From the NCBI GenBank assembly GCA_020086605.1, contig JACBWW010000017.1, forward strand, positions 1,329,697 through 1,393,696: 64,000 nucleotides of DNA, in the 5' to 3' direction. The notes beneath the pieces are model-generated. The model did not search any database and was not told the origin of the DNA. It worked only from the letters and a program-made list of their open reading frames with translations. The position numbers were made by a program, and so were the translations under genes. This document shows positions 61,802-64,000 of the stretch, piece by piece. Source of the stretch: Lanius collurio (taxonomy: Eukaryota > Chordata > Aves > Passeriformes > Laniidae). The stretch's first letter is position 1. Every line of letters starts with the position of its first letter.

Positions 61802-64000
61802 ATGTGAAAGACCTTCTCATTCCCAAACTGCCCCAAAATGCCACTGAGTTATTTTAAAAACAAATGTTCCTTTTTCCTGAGAACTATTTTCTCCCAAAAA
61901 GTATGAAGCTGTGTTATCTCTTGGGTCCACTAAATCTCTTTCTGGATGAAAGCTCAGGAATAAGTCAGGACAGACTTTCATGTCCTCATTCTTTCAACAT
62001 GTCCAGAGAACAAATACAGCTTGATGGTCCCAGGGAAACATGGGGAACCTCTGCCTTGCATGGAAAAGTCAATTTTACATTGAAATTGAAAAGCTGGAGT
62101 GGAGCAGTCAGGATCAAACAAGGAGTTGCTTGACAAATGCTGTAATCTTAAAACCTACTGGAGTGCTACCTTACAAATGGATTGTGTTTCTCTTCCAAAT
62201 TCTACTTTGGTGTCTGGCTACTAAGTAAACATCTGCATGATTTGTCTAATAATGCAACCTTAGAATTTGCCCTAGTTTGAAAAAGTCAAGTCCCCTAAGT
62301 AAACTGTCTTGAAGATAAAATGAGAAATTTCAAAGTTTCTAGTAACTTCTAAAATTTTATTTTTTTACTATCTTTATATAACTCAGAAAAAGTAAATTTT
62401 TCTGCTTTTGTGCTGTATAAAATAAAACCACCTGCCAGTTTATTGCAGGTCTGACTCTGAAATTAGGATTCTAAAATTGTATTTTTTTTATTGTTTTTAC
62501 TATAATTTTTACTATAATTTTTTTATTGTTTTTATTATAATACTCAGCTGATCTCAGTCAAGCCATTTTTCAGGTAATTCAAATTAAATAAAGTCCCCCT
62601 TGTTCTTCCTTTTAGAGGAATGAACCTATCAGAGCAACCTGAAGGTATAATTACATTGAATAGATTGATTGCAAAGAGACTGTCAGGCCACTGCTCTCTG
62701 CTGTGTGAGGCCTTTCACTGCTGAGAGCCCACAACCAAATTTACATCTTTCAAATGCTGGGCAAGTGCCCACTGAAAATTCAGCAACCATGGGCTGGTTA
62801 TTCCTTTGCAGGTCCTTGCATTCTACAACTGGAAAGTCACATTAGCAATATATTGATAAAATTCTTACAAAAATTATGCTAAAAACAAGGCCTGCTTGAC
62901 TCAAGTGTTTGACGCAATAATTTTGCTTAATATAGAACTAATCAAGGCTCCATCTTGATGTGATCCAAGAAAATAACTGTCTTCTAACCATCAGCTCCAA
63001 TGGCATTAGATAATTATGCTTTCTCTGTTACACAATGTGTATTTATAGTGTACAAGATAACTGCACTGGGTATATTCTTGGAAGCTAAGATAAAGCCCTT
63101 ACATTTCTGCACAAATAATCTGGTTTTCAAAAGCATTCAGAAGTAAAAATGATGTTAATAAGTGTGTTGAAGTAACCTCCAGTTGCAATACCATGGTAAT
63201 TTATCAAGTAGGAGTTTAAAATGCATCCACATTTTTATGATTTTCAAAAGGTCCATTTTGACCTCAAAGTGTTACTCTTGACTAAAATAACTTATGCTGG
63301 AGTTTTGCTGAGTCTTCAGAAACTAAGGAAAATTTTAATCTGAACTGAGACAGTCTTCTTAAGTCAGGCATCTGGTTTGTCTGTCTGTTCCCTACAGATA
63401 ATAATCTGCAAATGCAGTTCATCATCTAGGCTGGAAACCAAAGTGTCCTTACGCTCTGCAGTTGCTGATTTCAGCTGCCAGGACATCAAAAGAACTGAAA
63501 GGTTTGCTGCTTTGAGTTTTTGGGGTTTTTTACCTTTTGAGGCTTCTTTAAAGAGTAAACTGTTACGTTTCCTTCCTGGCAAAAAAAAAAAAAGTATTAA
63601 TGAATGAATTTTTTTCCCCTACTCCATCACAGTGCTGCGACTTCAGGAGCTATCTATGGTTATATATAAATATGGTTATATATGCTACTAAGCCCTCATT
63701 CATATCAACAATATCGTATTCAATATTATGAAATATTTGAAAATATCATGGCTATGGCAATGGTTCTGTTTTTCTTCGTGACAGTGGAACTATTCCTTGC
63801 TTAAAAGCTTTAATTTCTTATGCAGGAAGGAATTTCTCCAGGGAAAATTGCACACGTTAGTTAGAGGGAAGGAAAAATTTGTACTCATAAATTTTAATGT
63901 GTAATTTATTTGCTTGTTTCTGTGGATTAGTCTGAAGAAAAATGTGCAGGGCAAAAGCCAGCATGGCTTGATTAATGGTCCAAAAGGCCTTTGGGGGATT

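Larger units (their letters stand above)
56419..64000. other. Unique AT-rich non-coding DNA
   Basis: About 7.6 kb without a recognised gene or transposon. Simple repeats present are a 13-base A run joined to (AT)n at 57331-57362, (CAAA)n at 61459-61480, a 25-base T run at 61777-61801, T-rich repeats of 'actataatttt' around 62498-62540, and a 13-base A run at 63581-63593. Around 58960-59420 both strands have open frames (149 codons plus, 125 minus) in less AT-rich sequence, without recognisable domains. Confidence 0.5.

Overview
This window looks like avian nuclear DNA, probably from a gene desert or very long introns. The evidence is the interspersed repeats: at least seven 5'-truncated CR1 LINE loci, several ending in the degenerate 8-bp ATTCTATG/ATTCTGTG-type tail typical of bird and reptile CR1, and long terminal repeats of endogenous retroviruses. 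Base composition is AT-rich overall, repeat density is low, simple repeats are short, and there is one ambiguous base (N) at 1491. Nothing suggests a bacterial, plasmid or viral genome: there are no operons, ribosome binding sites, rRNA or CRISPR arrays, and I recognise no tRNA. I cannot name the species or chromosome.

Layout. 1-17.6 kb is mostly unique AT-rich sequence with two small CR1 fragments (1.65 and 2.3 kb, opposite strands), an ATTTT repeat, a (TA)n tract, a 23-bp tandem duplication and a 12-bp minisatellite at 9.65 kb. 17.6-19.4 kb is a CR1 copy with part of its reverse transcriptase frame, split by a 584-bp solo LTR with a duplicated target site. 19.4-47.7 kb is unique sequence with a perfect 30-bp tandem duplication (27.5 kb), CR1 pieces at 30.6, 38.7 and 42.5 kb, and a GC-richer patch with a 10-bp perfect hairpin at 40.4 kb. 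47.8-48.4 kb is a minus-strand CR1 whose reverse transcriptase segment is joined to the 3' region by an internal deletion. 54.9-56.4 kb is the most structured part: a 930-bp CpG-rich ERVL-type solo LTR flanked by a 5-bp target duplication, inserted into another LTR-like sequence. The rest, to 64 kb, is unique AT-rich DNA.

Protein-coding content. I recognise no gene with confidence. Most open frames here are chance frames or lie in repeats. A few segments look like internal exons (open frame bounded by good splice sites). The best are 11298-11557 on the plus strand, and 44441-44646 with 37035-37155 on the minus strand, whose reading phases are compatible. They are listed with low confidence because they were picked from many open frames by eye and match no family I know. 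There is no visible gene system acting together; the main story is nested retroelement history.
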